Part shown: positions 41,891 through 54,897 of the stretch, in pieces | Numbering within the stretch: the stretch's first letter is position 1 | Layout: each line of letters begins with the position of its first letter | Source: Chionis minor | Taxonomy: Eukaryota; Chordata; Aves; Charadriiformes; Chionididae | Length of the DNA: 64,000 bases | Assembly: GCA_013398295.1 (NCBI GenBank) | Contig: VZSF01008885.1 | Span: 749,153-813,152 of the forward strand | Direction of reading: 5' to 3' | Notes under the pieces: generated by a model | What the model was told of the DNA's origin: nothing | What the model saw: the letters and a program-made list of their open reading frames with translations, nothing else | Databases searched by the model: none | Position numbers and translations under genes: made by a program

Positions 41891-44800
41891 AAGGTGTCAC
41901 AACTTTACAAAGGCAGTTTGTTTTTAATTAAATACTAGTAAATGACTTTGACTGACTTGCACATTTGCCAGTATTTTTAGTTGATATTCTCTTTCTGATC
42001 TGTAACTCCTAAACTAGTACAAAGACCTTGTTTAACATTTGTTAAATTTAGACAGCGCCGCTATCCACTATTACCCCCCTCCCACTGCTGTTGCACTAAT
42101 CTCCCATGCCAGCTGCTCAAATGTTTACATCTGAAGGGCTTTCTCTGTTTGTGCAGAAATGGGCTCTGCACAGTATCTCTCATCTGTACATTTGCCAGAA
42201 TCAAGGCAAGAAAAGCTTCACTGCTGGAATTCTTGATTAATAAATAGTCTTAAACGTTTCTTCTTCCCTTCCCCCTTCTGTCACATCCATTGCCATTAAG
42301 TTTTTACAAGGCGAACCTCCGCAATGCACTTCACTGGTCTGATTCTTGTCCTATGCAAACAACTGTAAATCAGAACAAGCTCCATTTAGAGTCAATGAAA
42401 TCACACCATCTCTGTGCTGAAGCTGGGAGAGATCAAAATCAAGATGTGTACCCGAGCATTTGCTGGGATGGAAAGAAAAAAATGTTATAATCAGAGGAGG
42501 AGGGTGTGGGGAAACCAAACACTAACAATCATAAATCTACCAGTAATCTTTCCATCTCTCTGTGTCAGTATACTTCAGAGACTGCCTACACAGCTCGTGT
42601 CCTACACATCGATCACACCTGGCTCTCTCACCAGGTCACCGAGGTACTGAACCAGCAAAACACTTAAACAGGTCCTTAGTATGACACCGAAAAAGTCAGT
42701 GGGTCCAACTCCTACACATACAACTACTCACCTATTTAAGAACTCTGTAGGGCTAATCTTGCTATTTGCTTTCTCTTCTGGCCTTCTAGCTGACCATTTA
42801 TAAAACCAGAAATATGTCCCTTAGCTTCCCCAAGTACTTTGAGATCTACTTAAAAGTGTAAATGATATACAAAAAAATAATTCAAGAAGATGGACCTCAC
42901 TGAAGGTATTACTACTTCACACTGTTGTAAAAGTCTTTAAAAAGACTGACCGCTATTTGTCACACTCTTTCCCCTGTTCAGCTGGCGTCCCAAAATGCTG
43001 CTGAGAATTTAAACAAAATACTAAACACTGGTGAGTAAGAGAAAAAGCCATTTCTGAAATTATTTGTAGTCATTTCTGCTAAGCTTAAAGGGGAAGATCA
43101 GTATTGGAGCTGCATGTAAAGGACCAATACAATCTAATTTAACAGTTTATTAAAAAAGAAGAAAGAATGTGAAACAGCTACACAGACTACAGGCATTAGA
43201 AAGTCTCTTTTTGTAGTGATGAACGATTGAGTAGCACACACAGTAATATACAGTCTTTGCTCCATACACACAACCCCTCTTTAGCTTAAAGGGAGACCTG
43301 TAAGGCCCACTAAGCCTCATGTAGGTTTAACTTTGCATGAGAGAACCAAGCCATAAATTTCACTTAGCAAAACTTCTCCATCAAAGTAAAATGCATTGTG
43401 TCCTGTCAGCAAATGTTGTTTTGCAAATCCTCCCTCACCTGCCATGTTATTGAGACATATGGTTTCACACGCTACCAAGCAGCTCAGTTTTGCCAACGAA
43501 CAATAATGCGCAGAACAAATGCGTGTGGAAATCATGAGATCATCTAATTAAAAGAAATGTTATTGTTTGCCACTACTTTTAATGAAATCGAGTCTTCACT
43601 GTCCACAGAAGAGGCTGGAAAAGAACCAAATCCTATTAGCGCTCATGCCTCAGAAATTGTTTGCAAAAGAAAAGAAATTATACCTTAACTGGTGTTGAAA
43701 ATCTTCACTGTATCTAAAATCTGCATATACTAATACGATATTTTAGACTAATATAATAAATCTATGGTTACATGTGATTCAGATTATGCCACTACAAAAA
43801 CAGGTGCTACTGTCTGAAAAAAGTTTTCCACTGTGTATCAGAAATATGGAGTCGATGACATACAATTAGCCATTTCTGATTTCAGCTAGTAAAGGGCATT
43901 GGCATAAATACACACTAATCCTTTCATTACAGTAGTTACATTTGGAAAGCTTTACAAGAAATATTTTGGATATCCATCACTAAATCAAAAAGAAATGTAC
44001 TTTGCAGTGGAATTAATAACTCCCTGACTCATTCCCAGACCATCCCAAACCTAAACACAAAAAGCATTTTATGTACGCAGAAATACGTGAAAAACTTTTT
44101 CAAGGAACTACATCTCTGCTTATCCAATTGCAGAAAAGCCTGATCCTGGGATAAACTTCTCGTTAAGGGTGGTATTTTCCCCACCCCTGCATGCTTGCCA
44201 GTTACACTAAGAACAATATGCTGAATAAATTATGACCGAATATGAATTACGAGGCTATTATACACTATTAAGGGGCTCTGGTAATATTAAACACCAAGTA
44301 AGCAAAGCCTGAGCGGTTGAGATGTCACTAGAAAAATCTCAAATGGAATTTAAGTTTGTCTTTGGGTTTTTTTTAATGTCCTTTTATTAATGCAAATTAA
44401 AAGCCATTGGTCTTATTAGCTGCTGCTTTATTCTATTTTTTCCAGTGAGTTGACTTCAGAACTTTTCAGTGAAATCAGTAACAAAAGATGAATCAGACAT
44501 AAAAGGATTTGGGTGGTTAAGGGTGTGTCACCAGGTCTTAATTAAACATCCGAGGGAGATATCTGAGCCAACTCACTCCAGACCAACCGGGTACATCCAC
44601 AGCGTAGAGAACGATGCCATGCAGCCTTGGTCTGGAAGCAGAATTTCCTCACGCTAGCCTAACTTACCATGCTCCTGTCAGGTTGGACCTCCCTACCTCA
44701 CACCGCTTTGTGCTTGCCCTTCAATAAGCCTGACACATACCCTTCTGACGTGCTTACTCCCATTTCAGTGCCTGAATCCCACTTCTGGGCACGCCAAGCG

Positions 44801-46432
44801 TGAAAACTGCTGAGAAACTATGCTCCTAGCCTCCTGCCTAAACTCCATCACCATTCATAAAAATTCGCAAATCTCTCCATCTTCATCAACCAAGGGGCTT
44901 AATCCAATAGCACACCCTTAAAGCACATCACACAAAACATAACTGCTAGAAAAAGCAGCTATGGTATTTCTGTCCCATCTTGTCCTCCCTCCTGCCCCAA
45001 GTTCAATGATTCAGTAAGAATACGTGAAATCCCAGTTCAAAACCTTCTTCTAGTTGAGAAAACACAAACTTCCCCCTCTTGTGAGCAGAGTAAGATCATT
45101 CTCCGTTCGAGGACGTGAACATGAGTTTAGCTAGAAAGAGACTGAGATCAGGGCACTCATCTGAGCAGGGAGCAACAGACATTTGGCTCCTCCAGTTCGA
45201 GTTTCAGTGAGTACTTAACTTGCTGGATCTAACATCTGCTTAGCATAAAACACAGAAAAACATCTCTGGCGCTGGCACTGGAACCCCGAGCTGCCAGCGC
45301 ACTTAAGTTACTTCGTTACTGGTCTGCATAGTTAAGCTTGCTCTTGCTCTCTCTGAGTCACTGACTATTTGGGTATTTTTACACAAGGACGCTTCCCACA
45401 TCAAGAATACCTCACAGCTTTGTTCCAGGCATTCTCCAGCCCAGCAAGTATTTTGGTTTTCTTTGCAAAGGAGGAAATAATTCTCTCAGTAATGGTCCTG
45501 AGAAAGATAGAAGATTGTCTGGTATCTCTAAAGGCAGAGGAGGGAACTGAACTTAGCTGTCTCACTTTTTGGCTAAGAGTAGTAGGTGGTAAGCTTTTAG
45601 GGTAAAAGCTTTAAATACCTAAATCTACCAGCTGACTCAAAGCTTCAACTCTGAGCAGAGGCAGGTAGCACATAGAGAGGATGGGCAAAGTTTAACATGC
45701 AAGTCCTCTTGTGCGGATTTCAGTGGCTTCAAAACTTGGGAAATCTGACTCTGGGATGCTCAGATCCAGTGTCCAACAGAAGCTCACGCTGCCAGGTATT
45801 AAAAACAGCACTGTCAGGCATAGCTATGCCCAGTTCCTTTTGTAGATATGGTCCTACTCAAGCCCTTTCGATTCAACTTGATCCATTTCTCTCTGTTCAT
45901 CTCAGAATATTTGAGAGTATTTCCTTAAAAATGTCCTGCAAAAACCACTGCAGGAACTGAAACTTCCGAGTTGTCTTTTCAAAAGTAACAACTTCAGTGC
46001 AATGAATTGTGATGATTTTAGTCTCAATCATGCAATTTTATGTAAAGATGCAGGTCATGGCAACTAATGACTACATGATAATCTTTTAAGAAAACCTTCA
46101 TGGTCACAAAAACCCATTTAGAAATGTGACCTCTATAAACCTAACCATTTCGCTCAGAAGCCAAATGGAGGGAAGGGAAGTCCACCCTAAATGATTTGTT
46201 TTCAAATCTCGTGATCTTGAGCCACTTTTGTGTGGTAAGGGCAAGAGCTGACAAGTGATTTTTGAATGCATGAAGTTGGCAATCTTGTGGTAGTTCAAGC
46301 TAAGCAGCACAGACAGAACAGGGGTCAGCCAACATGTCTATTCACCAGATACTGTTTTTAATAGCTTGTAACTTTACCATGCTTTAACCATAGATGCTGA
46401 GACTTTCAATTCCAGGTGTCTGCCTCGGGCTA

Positions 46433-46448
46433 TTTTTTTTTTTTTTTT
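46433..46448. repeat. 16-base T-run
   Basis: A simple T tract, with a second shorter T-run about 40 bases later. Confidence 0.9.
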
Positions 46449-46734
46449 CAGCCAGAGTAGTTCAGCTGGTTCTGAGATTTTTATTTTTTTTTAACACTAA
46501 TTCCAAGGACCTTTTCTTTGAAGAGGTCTAGTAACACCACGTTTTGGAGCAAGAACATGAAGTCTGGTGGCAGGCAGCCACTGTTTCAAGCTCTCACCTC
46601 CTGCTATCACATACTCAAAGAAAAAGATACTATATTGTGTAAAAGTATCTATGATTTGCATGAATGAAGACACTTAATACCCTTTAAGTCCACACCACAA
46701 AAGGAGGTGGGTATAGCTGCATCTCTTCAGCAGC

Positions 46735-47110
46735 CATAATCTGGTTGAAAGGCACCTCTACAGTCCACCTAATCTATCCCTCTGCTCCAGGACAGAATCA
46801 AGTATGTGTAGCTCATCCTGTAGACCTTTTTTGAAGTTTTACGGATTAGGTGATGATAAGGATTTCAGAGCCTCTTTAATAACCTGCTCCCTTGTGAAAC
46901 TTCCAGGCAGTCAAATTTTTTCCCCCCTCCAAGCCGATTTTCATTGCTGTATATAAAGCACATGACTTCTCGTCCCGCTTTGAGTAGTCAAGGAGAAAGA
47001 CGGCTGATCACTGTCATCTTTACTACCTGTTGGAATTCTCTGAATGCCAGCCACAAGACAGATGGCTCTGGCAAACCCTTCTTCTTACCAAGGAAAGTTA
47101 ACAATAATTC
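46735..47110 (-). mobile_element. Old CR1-like LINE fragment, antisense
   Basis: The plus strand keeps the order of a reverse-complemented CR1-like 3' region: GTCCACCTAATCTATCCC, CAGAGCCTCTTTAATAACCT, AAGCACATGACTTCTCGTCC and GGCTGATCACTGTCATC. Divergence is high, so the borders are loose. The match is from memory of the family. Confidence 0.55.
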
Positions 47111-50100
47111 TACTGTGATGGTGAACCTTATCTTGACGTATCTGTCATTTAATAAATCTATTTTTCTTCTAATGATGTAAACAGCAGCACAAATGAAAGC
47201 ATTTACAACTATACGGTATCTTCCCTAGTGTCATCCTCTGGCATCGAACTACTGGCTTACAGGCTCCCTGTAATGGAAGATTACTGGGGACAGATCAGTC
47301 TGCTGTAGTGTTTAGACAACTCTCCATACTCGGTTTGTTGAGTTTTATGTTCTGCAAACAAAATCACACAAAGCAAAAATTGTTTCAAGGCCGTATCACA
47401 ACCCACGCCTTCGACAGTGTGCATAGATAGCTCTAACTATATAAAATGCAACAGAACTACCCCGAGATTTAACCCTGCTAGTACAAATAAACACACATAA
47501 CCAACATTACCCTAAGCATTGCCAGGAGACCAAGAAGCAAGAACAGAAGAACAGGAATTTAAACTGAATGTGATTGTTGTAGAAGGAAATATTAAAAGTA
47601 GATAGCTGTTAACTTCCATTTAGATGACACGGGCAATATTCTCATTCCTACTGCCACGCAAGGGGAAATCCTTGACAGTAGGTAGGTGGTATTAACCTGT
47701 CATCAGGGGCCTGACTTGGCTGAAGAGAAATCACACTTCCAATTACTTTCGTATAATTGTACTTGATCCTTCCTCTGACCACTTCTGATTTGGGAAAGAG
47801 TATCATGAATGATATAACTTCTGCCATTAACGAGGGCATAAAAGTTAGAGTTGATTAAGAACAAACAAGACCCTGAAAAAATAAGTAACAGATTTTTTTC
47901 AAAGCCTTTATAGGGAAAATAGCTGTTCCCATCATTTAAGTGATTCCCAAGGTTACTAATGCACTAGAAGTCCAGATGATTTTTTCCCAAACATTAGCAC
48001 AGTATTTTTCTTCTGGAACACGATCTTGCAATTATACAGGTACGTACTATGAAATAAAGATTAAAAAACACCACCATACGCACTTCCTAAATGAAATGTA
48101 ATTGTTTGGAATTTAAAATTACATCAGTTTTAACTGATAGTTTTGTTCATGAGCACATATAATAATAAGCATGACAGATTCATTAAGCAGGGAACTACTG
48201 GACTATCTGTTTCATTTAGGTTCACTGATTCTGTTACAAGTAACACCTATATTCACACACATGCTGAAGACCAGATTTTAAAAAAATGGCCCTGATGAAA
48301 ATCCTCTACCATTGCTCTGCTGAAGCCCTGTTTGAACTAGAGAAACCTCGTCTGATAAGGCTTTGTGCTGAAGTTCCAAATCCTCTGATAAGTGTCCCTG
48401 GCTGTACTTCTAAATATTTTTTCCCCAAGCTGATTTATTACATAAACAAATTCCACATCAGAGATACACGTCGTTCAGCACTTGGGATGTGTTTTTTTGC
48501 TCTTGATTTATGAAAACACGAAGGCCCCAAAAATAAAACCAGCTAATTTTAGTACTGCAATCCAAATATCATGTTTCATCTTGACTGTTTATTTGAGGAC
48601 AGTGACACCAAGTGGCAGAGATGACTTAAACTCCCTTCTTTTTCCCCCCAGCTGTTCTAAATTCTAGCTGATTGTCTTTGGCACACAAAAAGCAGGGTAT
48701 GTTTAACCGTGCTGCAACTTTCAACTACTAGATTTGCATGTTGTATTTATACACCAGTGTATTTAAATAGCATTTGATTTGTGAAAAGTTAACCCGGATA
48801 TAAAGCTCATCTGCTTAGCACAAAAACTGGAAGAGATTAAGGGAAAAGGTTTTTGCTTCATTTACAATACACCATTAGATTTCAGATCCTTTACTGATCT
48901 GTGGTGTAATGAACTGCTGCACTCTGAGGACTGTAACGGAGAATTCTTTTCTTGCATTTTTTCTCTCTAAGGTGTTAACAAATTCTTCTTTTTTTGCCTT
49001 TATTTTTGCTGATACTGTGAACAAATGTCCTTTCACCTCAAGCATAAGCGTTGACTTTTCCATCTCGACTTTGAAAATTTGCTTCCTCATCAACAATCCA
49101 AATTATTTTTAGAGCATAAATAAGTAGATAAATATAGCACTGAGAACGGTTTGGTTAAAAAGCAAATATAACTTGTACTTGAATAAATCTCTTATTTCTT
49201 ACACCTTTATTCCATTCCTTCATATTGCCCAGTTTTCAAAAAAATAACCCAACTCCAATCAATACACAGACCAGAATAACTACTTTTTCTGCAATTCAGT
49301 GCACATCACCACCACATAACAGTGACAGAAGGATTTAAACTAAACATACTGAAGCCCACACCCCTGCTTCAGTAGTACTTCATGATTTGCCCATTTCCTT
49401 ATAGGCAAGAAAAATTTTCCTGATGCAGCCAGTGTATCTCCTGGCATTATGCTGAAGGCAATGCAAAGTATTTTCCTTTCAGAAATAAATCTGAAACTTT
49501 GGCTTAAATTTCTGCACAGTAACGCAAAATACTTTCAAGACAACCCAAAACAGTAACACAAAAGCAGACCTGAAGAAACTGTGAAAGAGGAAGGAAGCCT
49601 CTACTGGATGACATTTTGCCAAAAGTCCTATCACTGAGTTAACTCAATGAAACTTCTATATAATAAACGTGTATTTCACATATGTGGCTATGTAAGATAG
49701 CACTTATTTTGAATAAGCCTACTCAGGTCCACTGAAGTAAATAAGTGAGGATATCTTTTAAGCAAGTGAAATAACGAATTACTTAGAATGACAGAGGGTC
49801 TCAAGAATTTCTCTCATTTGAATTTCATCTTACAATGCAAGTTATCTATGCCAAGTTTACAGTATTTTAGAATTTTTCACCTAAGACATCACAATTGTTG
49901 ACCTTTTTCTTGAAGCCCTTCTAGCCTGTTCAAAGGATGGACCTTCTGTGCTGCTGGGTGGATCTGTTGGACTTACTTTATACATCTTTGGCAAGCTTTA
50001 ACAGAATAGTACCAAATTAAATGGAACTACGTCAATACATTTATTTAAATATGTACTTATGTCTTAGCAGGATCGGTGCTCATACAAATACATGTGTCAA

Positions 50101-51340
50101 GTCAGAAATGGAAGACACAAACACTGAACTATGGCTTTTAAGAGGAAAGGGGGAAAAATTAAATCCCTGACATGTTCATTTAACGGAATAAAAAGAAAAT
50201 GTTTTTTACCTCTTCAAGATCCCTTTTCCCTATCACCTGTGCCTTTAAAAGGCAAAGTTACATGTCTGAGACAGTTTTGAAGACTTTTTCACAACAATGT
50301 CAAAGGGGGAAAAAAAAAATCCACCTTCGTATCCTCACTTGGAATTCCTCCTCTTCCTCTTCTAGTACTTGGGTATCAAGGTACCGAGAATAATGTATAA
50401 TAGCAGTGAATACAAACCACAGGACGATTTTATTTTGGCAGAGCTTGTGATGGTTTTTCTATACTTTTAGCTAGTGTATCTATTATCCACATCACCCTCC
50501 ACCAGGACTTCATATTAATAGAGGTCTCTCACTGAAACATTCATCTTTATAGTGTTACCCAAAATTTTAGTGTTATAAGCAGCTTTCCTATTTCAGTACT
50601 CTCTCACTATGAAGTCTTCACAGATTTGCAGTTAAGTGGTTTTTAACCTCAAAGCCAGTCACTTCTCCATCTATTTCTCCCTTTTGATTTCTTTTATATC
50701 ATCCTTTTTATCTGGGATTTGTTCTCTCATTCCTCCACTTTTTCCACAATTTCAGTAGTCTGTCAGGCTCCTAAAACCTTTCTAAATGTGGTTCATGGGA
50801 TTTTAGTACCCCAAAACCTACTGAAGTACTTAATAAAAGTCTTTTCTGTTATTTCCAGTGTTTAAAACGGAAGTACTCTCCAACCTCAAGCTACTTAAGA
50901 AACAAATGGAATGCTGCCATGCTGCAGAAGACATGTTAAAGGATTAAAATGAGAGGTGTAGTTCTACACAAAAAATGTCCCCAGAAAATGTTACTGGTAA
51001 GGCAAACATACTCTTGCATTATGCAGTACTGTCGCTGTCATACAGTCACAACACATATGTCCTTGGTTAGAACACTTTTTGCTCACAACTGCTAAGAACT
51101 TCACTTTGAAAAAAATCTTTATTTATTGCGAAGCTAGCAAGTTTTATTTGAAGACAGTGCATTGCATTTGAACTTCATCAAGATACACGAACTGTGCACT
51201 CATGTAACTAAGCCTGCTAAGAAGTAAGCTATTTCTACTTCTACTTGGCTAAGCATCAGGAATAGCAGCGGTTTCTGGTTATTCAAACTGCAGGATCTAA
51301 TAGGAACGCAATAGCATCTACAGGCCATGTTAGTACTTAC

Positions 51341-51424
51341 ATCCAAGCTTCCTTCACTTGTAGATGTAGAACTAAAAACATCCTCCTCACCACAATCTCT
51401 GTTCATCCTCAAGTGTTCTTCTGT
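51341..51424 (-). CDS. COBL: COBL exon: acidic Ser/Thr linker, likely alternative (84 nt)
   Basis: The exon encodes 28 residues, TEEHLRMNRDCGEEDVF followed by SSTSTSEGSLD. The acceptor is TGTGTTGCAG and the donor is GAT followed by GTAAGTAC, both good. Phase is 0 at each end and the length divides by 3, so it can be skipped without harm. From memory, human COBL has an isoform with a similar acidic insert (beginning AEQL) between the basic linker and the GCLTTPNSP-type exon, absent from the shorter form; this exon sits in exactly that place. Its acidic and Ser/Thr-rich make-up suggests a flexible, perhaps phosphorylated, spacer (inference). A 23.7-kb intron follows. Confidence 0.88.
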
Positions 51425-54400
51425 CTGCAACACAAACAAGTATCCTACACAGCGGCAGCAAAGGAAACAAAACAGCAAAAACATGCCAGAGCAAAGCATA
51501 AAACCTCATCACAGAACCAAGACAAACTGTCTCAGTAGTGCTGGACCTGATTGCTGAGAAGCTCCAAAGTAGCCCACAAAATTTCTCTGATGTAGGCGAG
51601 GCCCTAAGAAATCCATTAGCACGAAGATTTAAGATCAAGAATACAAAGAAATAGAACAATTCTTGGGCAAGGAGGAAAACGGGTTGTAAGCAACTCCTGT
51701 AGCACTGGGAACCAGACTGCAAGTCTCTGCTATCCCCACAGGCACAGGTGAACAAGCAGAGAACTTCTTCCCTGCCACTTGTAAATGAAGGGACTGTTTC
51801 TGTGCACGAGCACATACCCTACGGTACAAGCCTAGACCCCCTGAGTGCCTGCACAGGACCTCTGCTCTACTAGACTGCTCAGCACTGCCAATTTGATCTG
51901 GATTTAGCCTCAGGCAGATGACTACATTTCACATCAAAAAGACACAGAGTTCACGCCACCTTTATGTTTTTTGTGCCAGCTGCAGGAGAACAGAGGGTAA
52001 CTGATCCAGCATAAAATTAGAATGGAGAGAACAAGATGATACCTGATCTGGCATTAAGCCTGCCGGTACAAAGTTAACCAAAGGAATACTTTCAACAAAT
52101 TTGTATTAACCATGAGAACAGGACTCTGCTTTCACTCTGTGTCACGGTGTTTTTAATATAGCAGGAAGTTTTTTTTTCAAAACGTTAGATCTAGTGTATT
52201 GTCATCCCACGATTATTGCTTTCAGTAAGCTAGCTGAGAAAGAAAGCATGTGTGTGGGCATGGAAATCTGAGCATGGGCCTGTAGCGTGCAGTGACACCT
52301 GATCCAGGACAGTTTGCAAGACAGGCGAATACTCTTCTTCCCTTGCAAAAGAAATTGCCTTCCCCTTGTAAATGCCTGCAATGCTGCAGTGCTACTACTG
52401 CGCAAGACTTTGGACAATTCTTGCTGTCAACTAGTTCTAAAATACAGACTACGCGTCACCACATGCATACATACACACACAATCACTGAAAAACATAATG
52501 CAAACAAAGGAAAAAACCAAGCAAATAAGCAGAAATAAATCAAGTGCGGTGGAGGAGTAAAAATGTAAGAATAACTGTAAAGAGCAGAGTTTAGGAACTC
52601 TGGGCTTTTGATTCCAGCACCCTGAAATCACCGGGCATCCTGTCATATAATCTCTTCATAAACCTACTAAATCCTTCCTTAAAAGAACTTAGTTAATTTG
52701 CCCTCATTCTGCCCTCTAAGTCTGTTCAGCAGTTTCACTGCTGTTTTGACTAGAAATCTTCAGTAACACCAAGTCAGCTGTATTATGGCCAGTTAACAGC
52801 TGCTTGCTCCTGTGTGCTGGACTGTTCTTCAGTTCTCAGTAATTCTTCCATCTATTTGGGTTGAAACTCCTAGAAGTTTGTACTGAAAAGGCAACAAGGA
52901 CTTCCTTGCTGGACTAAACAAAGTGGTTGGTTTAGTTTCTTTTCTGACAGAGTATTTATTATTTGAAAGTAAGAGTCCAATAAAGAAATGACCAAGAAAA
53001 GTCAATTAACTCATCAGAACTAGTAGCGAGAAAGACTTACACCTTTAGCTCAGATTTAGAAGCTGTTTCTCATACTTGTTTATACAGTTCCTACTTTTTC
53101 CCAGGTTGAATACTACTTGTAACTTGTTAATTGGTCCTCAGTATCCTCAGCATCTATTAAAAACTATTTTAAAACCCCTCAGAGTACCACCTCCTGTATC
53201 TCTCATTAACAAGCATGAGGAATAGAACAGAAGAAAGGAGAGGAGTTTGCAATCTTGGGACACTCATCCCAAACTCAGCTGTGAGAAACCCATTGCAGTA
53301 ACCACAAAATTGGGATGCTTCTTAGCAACTTTTTCTAAGGCTGCAAGCTTAAATATTTTACAAGTTAAATCTGAGCTATTTCAGGAGTCAGAACTCCAAG
53401 AGCCCACACTCTATACCACAGTTCAGGAAAAGGAATCAGAGAACAAACTATAATGCAGAAACTGCATGCTGTAATATATTTGGTTCTTCAGAGGAACTAC
53501 AGCCCCACAGCATGCTCTATAGAGGCTCAAACTGAGCTCCCGTGTTTACTTAATTCTTCCAAACAGATACAGCGTTATTGCTCCAGTTATGCTTTTGTTC
53601 CCTTCTAAATGGGAAATATTTTCTTAGAGAGGATAAACACTTTGCAAGTGACTGAGTTCCTGTCTCATAAAATACATGTGTCCTTTATAAGATGTTAAGA
53701 ATAGCTCAGCATCCATGACAGATGAGATTTTTCAACACAGTAATTCCCAGTGTCCATAAAGGAAGCTATTGCCCAGCAAAAGCACTCCAAATTTGATCAT
53801 AATCAAAAGGGCAGAGAACTAATAAAGATTCTGGAAAGCTTTCACAGTTTTAAAAACACAACTGAGAAGACTGGAAGGGTAAGTGAAACACAAGTATATG
53901 TTTCTTAGTACCAGTTAATCAGACACACATTCCACTGCAAATGCTTGGCAGGCTTTTTAAACTAGACAAAAGATAACTCTCTTTCTACTCTGACACCCCA
54001 GAGTATTAAATACTTTATAATCAAAATCAGTTGACACTGATATTTCTAGTGAAGGATGCAGAAAGTATGAAGTTAAAAGCCCATTATTTTTTATAGGTTC
54101 TTGAGTTAGAAAGTTTTTTCTGTATTTCATTTCTGTGATGAACAACGCATTTTTCATAAATGCCTTTCAACAGAAGAATAAAAATATTTTATATAGAATT
54201 TCTTTTTTTATTTTTCCTGCTCCAGATTAAAAACAAAGTAAAAAATGCCTAACATGTACCCCAGCAGATGCTGATCCTTCAGTTTATTACTCCTAGTACC
54301 GCAAGTTATTTCTTCTACACATGATCTATTGGTTTTACAGACTTGGAGATGGCAATAGCATGACTGCAAAGAGCTTCCTAAAGATATAAATGCTTTAAAA

Positions 54401-54802
54401 CAGGTTTCACCCATGCACAGAAGAGTTAATTTGGTATCTTGACGTGTTCTATATTGCATCAGTTCTTTCATAAATGCATTCTGTAAACTGAGCACTACTA
54501 CTAAGCGGACATAACCTGCTTGAAGCTACTGCCCTTTGATAACACCTACTGAACCCAGAGCATTTAAAAAAAAATAAATCATTAAACGGTTAACGTGCCT
54601 ACTCTTTCAATAAATAGGTGATATCTCCATCAGGCTGCACTAAACATAGTCTATGCATCTGCTAACAGATTACTCCTTGGAATGGAAAAAAAAAAGAAGA
54701 AGAAATCAAAACCCCCCAAACAAATACCACCACCCACAGCCAAGATACACCTGGAAAGAAAATAATTCTTTTTAGTGAGATAGTACACTGCTGAACACTT
54801 AC
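51425..54802 (-). other. COBL: Intron between the basic and acidic linker exons (3378 bp)
   Basis: Good donor (GTAAGTG) and acceptor (TGTTGCAG). It contains the old CR1-like piece at 52640-52865 and otherwise plain AT-rich sequence. No extra exon was recognised. Confidence 0.8.
52640..52865 (-). mobile_element. Old CR1/L3-like LINE fragment, antisense
   Basis: GTCATATAATCTCTTCATAA, then AGAAATCTTCAGTAACACCA, TATGGCCAGTTAACAGCTG and AGTAATTCTTCCATC occur in the order of a reverse-complemented amniote CR1-like 3' region. It is strongly diverged, and the assignment is from memory. Confidence 0.55.
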
Positions 54803-54897
54803 CTTGCTGCTTCTTCTATCAACTTTAAACAATCCCAGAAGTCTTGTCTTTTCTTTTTCTATTGCATCATTGCTTACTGAAGCCTTTCGACTTGGTT
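54803..54897 (-). CDS. COBL: COBL exon: basic linker after the Cobl domain (95 nt)
   Basis: The exon encodes (E)PSRKASVSNDAIEKEK and then TRLLGLFKVDRRSSK. It lines up along its whole length with the human segment containing ETFRKSSLGNDE and LGFFKVNKRSNSK, including the hydrophobic LLGLFKV core flanked by basic residues. The acceptor is ATAATTGTTTCAG and the donor is AAG followed by GTAAGTG, a near-consensus site. It takes one base from the exon before it (or from the 45-nt cassette, which also ends in G) and ends on a whole codon. It is too short for a standard ORF scan and was found by looking for the missing link between the Cobl domain and the KRAP exons. Confidence 0.93.

Larger units (their letters stand above)
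27673..51340 (-). other. COBL: Large intron between the acidic linker exon and the first KKRRAP exon (23.7 kb)
   Basis: It holds a 33-base A-run (32858-32890), a G-rich block (33005-33024), a purine-rich block (36740-37640), an antisense CR1 (38395-38657), a 114-bp-period duplication (39305-39470), a C-run/G-run pair (41857-41890), a T-run and an antisense old CR1-like piece (46735-47110). The rest is AT-rich DNA in which I see nothing definite. 44480-45960 is slightly richer in GC and might be an old unrecognised repeat. No extra COBL exon was found. Confidence 0.85.
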
